Assembly (NCBI GenBank): GCA_030640275.1
Contig: DAOWJR010000043.1
Location: 1 to 7,944 of the forward strand
Direction: 5' to 3'
Source: Actinomycetes bacterium
GTDB taxonomy: Bacteria > Actinomycetota > Humimicrobiia > JAHJRV01
Length of the DNA stretch: 7,944 nt
Within the stretch, counting starts at the first letter, position 1, and each line of letters opens with the position of its first letter. This document shows, in pieces, positions 5,580 to 7,944 of this stretch. The notes under the pieces were generated by a model. It was not told the origin of the DNA. It made no database searches and saw nothing but the letters and a program-made list of their open reading frames with translations. Position numbers and translations under genes: made by a program.

Positions 5580-6950
5580 TTGCCAAAACTTTTTGGAACA
5601 GATGGTGTAAGAGGTATAGTAAATACAGAATTAACATGTGAACTTGCTACAAAAATTGGATTTGCGGGAGCACAAGAGTTAGCCAAATTAGGAGAATATT
5701 TAGTAATAGGTAAGGATAATCGTCCTTCTTCTGATATGATTGAAACAGCTGTAACTGCTGGGATATGTTCAGCAGGTGTTAATGTTGTAAAACTTTCAAT
5801 AATTCCTACTTCTGCAATACCTTTCTTTATTAAAAAAGTCTCTGCTAGCGGTGGTGTTATGATATCAGCCTCTCACAATCCTCCTGAATATAATGGAATT
5901 AAGTTTTTCTCCAGTAGTGGTTTTAAGTTAGATGAAAAAACAGAAGAAAAAATTGAAAAAAGGATAGACAAAATAGATAAAATCACACGAATGAAATTTG
6001 GAGAGGATGCAGAAATAATTAGTTACAAACCATCTGATAATGATATAGGAAGAGTAATTGATAAAAGTGATTTAATAGATAGTTATATAGATTTCTTAGT
6101 TGAACAATATCCACTAAATCTAAGGGGTATGAAAATTGCTATAGATTGTGCAAATGGTGTTACTACTTTTATAGCTCCTAAAATATATGGACAATTGGGA
6201 GCAACCTTATCAATTAATAATAATGAAAGATCAGGTGAGAATATAAATTATATGTGTGGCTCAACATTTCCTGAAAATATAAGTAATATAGTCAAAAAGA
6301 CTAAATCAGATGTTGGTTTTGCTTTTGATGGAGACGGGGATAGATTAATAATTGTTGATGAAAAAGGAAATATATTAGATGGTGAATATATTATGGCAAT
6401 TATTGCTAATTTCCTGAAATCTGAGAAGAAACTTAAGAAAAATATACTTATCACAACTACAATGGCTAATTTAGGATTTATTCAAGCCATGAGTGACATA
6501 GGAATAGAGATTATAACTACAGATGTTGGCGACAGATTTGTTTTAAGAGAAATGTTAAAAAGAGATGTTTCAATTGGTGGTGAGCAATCAGGACATATAA
6601 TATTAATAGATAAATATACAACTGGAGATGGAATATTAACCTCATTAGCTTTACTTAATGTTTTAGTAAAGCAAAAAAAACCACTTTCAGAGCTTTCCAG
6701 AATAATGAAAAAGTATCCACAGGTTTTAATAAATGTTAATGTAAAGGATAAATCAAAATTATCTCAAGCTAAACATTTCTGGGAGAAGGTAAAGGAGTTT
6801 GAAAAGGTGCTTGATAAAGATGAAAACAAAGGAAGAATATTGGTAAGACCATCAGGTACAGAATCAGTTATAAGGATAATGGTTGAAAGCACATCAGAAA
6901 AATTAGCAAATTCCATTGCAAAACAACTTGCCTCCCTTATTAATTTTTAA
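5580..6950 (+). CDS. glmM: Phosphoglucosamine mutase
   Basis: GlmM interconverts glucosamine-6-phosphate and glucosamine-1-phosphate, the step after GlmS on the way to UDP-GlcNAc and peptidoglycan; it is cytosolic and Mg2+-dependent. The 456 residues show all four alpha-D-phosphohexomutase signatures. These are the phosphoserine loop ISASHNPPEYNGIKFF (Ser98 phosphorylated), the metal loop DGDGDR (250-255), the sugar-specificity loop GEQSGH (334-339) and the phosphate-binding RPSGTE (423-428). The N-terminal KLFGTDGVRG is typical of GlmM rather than ManB/Pgm. In the CGSTHPE-like segment the His is Phe (CGSTFPE, 226-232). TTG at 5580 lies 6 bases after AGGAG (5569-5573). The gene is set off from the ribosomal genes by a terminator, and its product's substrate is the ligand of the ribozyme found downstream. 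Confidence 0.96.
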   Translation: MPKLFGTDGVRGIVNTELTCELATKIGFAGAQELAKLGEYLVIGKDNRPSSDMIETAVTAGICSAGVNVVKLSIIPTSAIPFFIKKVSASGGVMISASHNPPEYNGIKFFSSSGFKLDEKTEEKIEKRIDKIDKITRMKFGEDAEIISYKPSDNDIGRVIDKSDLIDSYIDFLVEQYPLNLRGMKIAIDCANGVTTFIAPKIYGQLGATLSINNNERSGENINYMCGSTFPENISNIVKKTKSDVGFAFDGDGDRLIIVDEKGNILDGEYIMAIIANFLKSEKKLKKNILITTTMANLGFIQAMSDIGIEIITTDVGDRFVLREMLKRDVSIGGEQSGHIILIDKYTTGDGILTSLALLNVLVKQKKPLSELSRIMKKYPQVLINVNVKDKSKLSQAKHFWEKVKEFEKVLDKDENKGRILVRPSGTESVIRIMVESTSEKLANSIAKQLASLINF

Positions 6951-6983
6951 GTTTTAATTTAATATTTAAAAGAATAACAGTGG

Positions 6984-7030
6984 CTCTATTATAAAAGGTC
7001 CTTTATTTAAAAGAGAATATTTTTTATTTT
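6984..7030 (+). terminator. Probable intrinsic terminator after glmM
   Basis: CTCT (6984-6987) can pair with AGAG (7012-7015), continued by TTA/TAA and an inner AAAG/CTTT stem (6994-6997 with 7001-7004). The stem is interrupted by mismatches and followed by the T-rich AATATTTTTTATTTT (7016-7030). The stem is weak and AT-rich, so this is tentative. A terminator here would isolate glmM from the promoter at 7059. Confidence 0.45.
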
Positions 7031-7058
7031 ATTATATTGCAAATATAAATTATCTTAC

Positions 7059-7087
7059 TTGACATTACGATAATTGATTGATATATT
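7059..7087 (+). promoter_or_regulatory. Sigma-70-type promoter for the ribozyme-glnA transcript
   Basis: TTGACA (7059-7064) is a perfect -35 box. A 17-base spacer leads to TATATT (7082-7087), which matches five of six -10 positions. Transcription would begin near 7094-7096, about 70 bases before the ribozyme cleavage site. This is the best promoter match I found in the window. Confidence 0.8.
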
Positions 7088-7162
7088 TTGAGATATGTAA
7101 AATTAATTAATATTAATGGGAGGTGATGTTACTTAGAGCTAGAAGAAAGATAAAGGGAAGAT

Positions 7163-7392
7163 AGCGCATGGACTGAGATTTTAATTAATAGATAAATTTC
7201 AGTTGACGAGGAGGAGGTTTACTGTTTCAAAACAGTATTAACTGATAAATAAAAAAAATATTTATCAGGAAAATCGAGAGATCAGCGGATGCCTCTTAGG
7301 GATATTAACGTCTCTAATCTTTCCCCCAGAAGAAATCTCGTATAAAACCAATAGGCAACTATTGAAACAAAAGAGATTTGCAGTTATCAATA
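7163..7392 (+). ncRNA. glmS-class ribozyme/riboswitch (GlcN6P-activated self-cleaving RNA), core-expanded variant
   Basis: Members of this class bind glucosamine-6-phosphate and cut their own mRNA. The start A|GCGC (cleavage expected between A7163 and G7164) is followed by TGGAC and a P1 hairpin: ACTGAGATTT (7172-7181) pairs with AAATTTCAGT. Next comes the conserved TTGACGAGG (7203-7211), then AGGAGG (7212-7217) pairing with CCTCTT (7292-7297). ATCGAGAGATCAGCGGATG (7273-7291) closely matches the class core. On the 3' side GGGA (7299-7302) pairs with TCCC (7322-7325), AAATCTC (7333-7339) with GAGATTT (7373-7379), AAAACC is present, and CAATAG-GCAA-CTATTG (7349-7364) forms P4 with a tetraloop. 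The P3 pairing (TTAAC with GTTA) is weak. About 52 bases (7221-7272) forming two hairpins are inserted between GGTTT and ATCGA, which are adjacent in B. subtilis- and Thermoanaerobacter-type ribozymes. The next gene is glnA, not glmS. Confidence 0.9.
7220..7268 (+). repeat. Two inverted repeats (hairpins) inserted in the ribozyme core
   Basis: TACTGTT (7220-7226) pairs perfectly with AACAGTA (7231-7237) around a TCAA loop. CTGATAAATA (7242-7251) pairs perfectly with TATTTATCAG (7259-7268) around seven A. TTAA separates them and GAAA follows before the conserved ATCGA. Together they form the extra domain inside the glmS-type ribozyme. Confidence 0.85.
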
Positions 7393-7530
7393 AGTAACAT
7401 AGTGCTTAAAAATATGTAGAAAAAACCTTTTATATATAACAATTCCATAAAAAATTCATTTTTTCTATATATCTATTTCCTATTTAAAAGATTTGAGTAT
7501 AATTTTGGCATTAACAAGTTCTATGTTACT
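7393..7530 (+). other. Potential structured RNA segment between ribozyme and glnA
   Basis: AGTAACATAG (7393-7402) is perfectly complementary to CTATGTTACT (7521-7530); beyond a T·T mismatch and G·U pair, CTT (7405-7407) adds pairs with AAG (7516-7518). Nested inside is a 14-pair stem of 7412-7425 with 7459-7472 (one G·U pair) closing a 33-base loop. The segment starts just after the ribozyme 3' end. No poly-T tail follows, so it is not an ordinary terminator. I recognise no known riboswitch class in it, and its AT-richness raises the chance of accidental pairing. Confidence 0.45.
7475..7503 (+). promoter_or_regulatory. Possible second, ribozyme-independent promoter for glnA
   Basis: TATAAT (7498-7503) is a perfect -10 hexamer. 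The region where a -35 would lie (ATTTCC/TTTCCT near 7475-7481) matches only about half of TTGACA, and there is no TG extended -10. In such AT-rich DNA a perfect hexamer alone is weak evidence. Confidence 0.3.
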
Positions 7531-7729
7531 GAAAAAATCAACATTACAAATTTTTTAAGATTTTTTTAAATTCAAAAGGAGGAAGTAATTCTAAAAAATA
7601 TTATGTTAAATTTCTTAAATAGTAATATTGTATTAGGATGTTAATTTTTTAAAAATTAACATAAAGATAATAATCAGCATTAAATATTAAGTTATTATTA
7701 AAGAATAATAAATAGTCAGGAGATTAAAA
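7531..7729 (+). other. AT-rich glnA 5' region without a convincing gene
   Basis: This stretch contains T-runs (7551-7567), an orphan AAAAGGAGG (7574-7582) resembling a strong ribosome-binding site, the palindrome at 7638-7662 and finally the glnA ribosome-binding site CAGGAGA (near 7718-7723). The only reading frame after the orphan site is an 18-codon ATT-initiated peptide (7588-7644) with no recognisable features. There is no trace of a glmS start (MCGIVGYIG-type sequence) in any frame I checked. Confidence 0.6.
7638..7662. repeat. 25-base perfect palindrome upstream of glnA
   Basis: ATGTTAATTTTT (7638-7649) and AAAAATTAACAT (7651-7662) are exact reverse complements around a single central T. 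The centre lies 80 bases before the glnA start. As DNA it could be a dimeric regulator operator; as RNA it gives an 11-pair hairpin with a three-base loop. No T-run follows, so a terminator is unlikely. Half-sites TGTTA/TAACA recall GlnR/TnrA sites but the spacing is 13 rather than 7. Confidence 0.5.
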
Positions 7730-7944
7730 ATGGTTATAAAAAATAAAGAATATGTACTTAAGAAAGTAAAAGAAGAGGATGTAAGATTTATCAGGTTATG
7801 GTTTACAGATATTCTTGGTTTTTTAAAAAGTGTAACCATAACTACTAATGAATTGGAAAACTCATTAGAAGAAGGCTCAGGATTTGATGGCTCATCAATT
7901 CACGGATTTTCCAGAATAGATGAAAGTGATATGATAGCTATGCC
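7730..7944 (+). CDS. glnA: Glutamine synthetase, type I (5' part; continues past the window)
   Basis: Glutamine synthetase makes glutamine from glutamate, ammonia and ATP as a cytosolic dodecamer. The first 71 codons read MVIKNKEYVLKKVKEEDV, then RFIRLWFTDILGFLKSV (19-35), GSGFDGSSIHGFSRIDESDM (49-68, as motif) and IAM. This is the N-terminal beta-grasp domain of GlnA. The Asp and Ser of FDGSSI are the residues that complete the neighbouring subunit's active site. ATG at 7730 lies 7 or so bases after CAGGAGA. The frame is open to the last base, so the catalytic domain and any regulatory segment are out of view. It is the first gene after the glmS-type ribozyme, about 340 bases downstream of it, on the same strand. 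Confidence 0.95.
   Translation, partial: MVIKNKEYVLKKVKEEDVRFIRLWFTDILGFLKSVTITTNELENSLEEGSGFDGSSIHGFSRIDESDMIAM

Noticed and set aside
6248..6454. 68-codon open frame on the minus strand inside glmM
   Set aside because: It lies opposite the conserved metal-binding loop of glmM, is rich in Ile/Ser/Phe as expected for an antisense of AT-rich coding DNA, and has no family resemblance or ribosome-binding site.
7505..7520. Sigma-54 promoter before glnA (TGGCAT...)
   Set aside because: GG at 7507-7508 is not followed by GC ten bases later, so the -24/-12 requirement fails.
7393..7530. Miniature inverted-repeat transposable element
   Set aside because: The ends are inverted repeats of 10 bases, but I see no flanking target-site duplication and no second copy in the window; kept only as one possibility in a finding.
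7574..7600. Glutamine riboswitch (glnA RNA motif), suggested by GGAAGTA
   Set aside because: Only this short string resembles the motif; the other conserved segments and stems are absent.
7639..7661. GlnR/TnrA box in the palindrome
   Set aside because: The TGTTA and TAACA half-sites are 13 bases apart instead of 7, so it does not match the TGTNA-N7-TNACA consensus.
1..7944. CRISPR arrays, tRNA or rRNA genes, insertion sequences
   Set aside because: No regularly spaced repeats, no cloverleaf-like sequence, no rRNA segments and no transposase-like frame were seen.

Overview
The window is AT-rich bacterial DNA with every recognisable gene on the + strand. The order map-infA-rpmJ-rpsM-rpsK-rpsD-rpoA-rplQ, then truA-rplM-rpsI, is the distal end of the large ribosomal-protein/RNA-polymerase-alpha cluster. 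rpsD inside the cluster, the zinc-type (four-cysteine) S4, the Cys/His L36 and strong AGGAGG ribosome-binding sites suggest a low-GC Gram-positive-like or deep-branching anaerobic lineage (for example a Clostridia relative or an uncultured phylum such as Atribacterota). I cannot name the organism from sequence alone. TTG is the start codon in half of the visible genes.

Positions 1-3568 hold the 3' part of methionine aminopeptidase, IF-1 (whose start appears to be ATA or ATT, so a standard start-codon search misses it), L36, S13, S11, S4, RNA polymerase alpha and L17, tightly packed. Positions 3645-5471 hold tRNA pseudouridine synthase A and the L13-S9 pair, with a clear stem-loop leader before L13. 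An intrinsic terminator follows S9, only a few bases before the glmM ribosome-binding site.

Positions 5580-6950 encode phosphoglucosamine mutase (GlmM), which acts just after GlcN6P synthesis on the way to peptidoglycan. The following 779 bases contain no protein gene I trust but are rich in signals: a probable terminator, a near-consensus promoter (TTGACA, 17 bases, TATATT), and a recognisable glmS-class self-cleaving ribozyme/riboswitch. The ribozyme has about 52 extra bases, forming two hairpins, inside its catalytic core. It is followed by a second potentially structured segment, a possible second promoter and a 25-base palindrome.

The next gene is not glmS but type I glutamine synthetase (glnA), cut by the window end. 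This is the most interesting part of the window. A GlcN6P-sensing ribozyme appears to sit on the transcript of the enzyme that makes glutamine, the nitrogen donor for GlcN6P synthesis. It may therefore link cell-wall amino-sugar level to glutamine supply, either on glnA alone or on a glnA-glmS operon continuing beyond the window.
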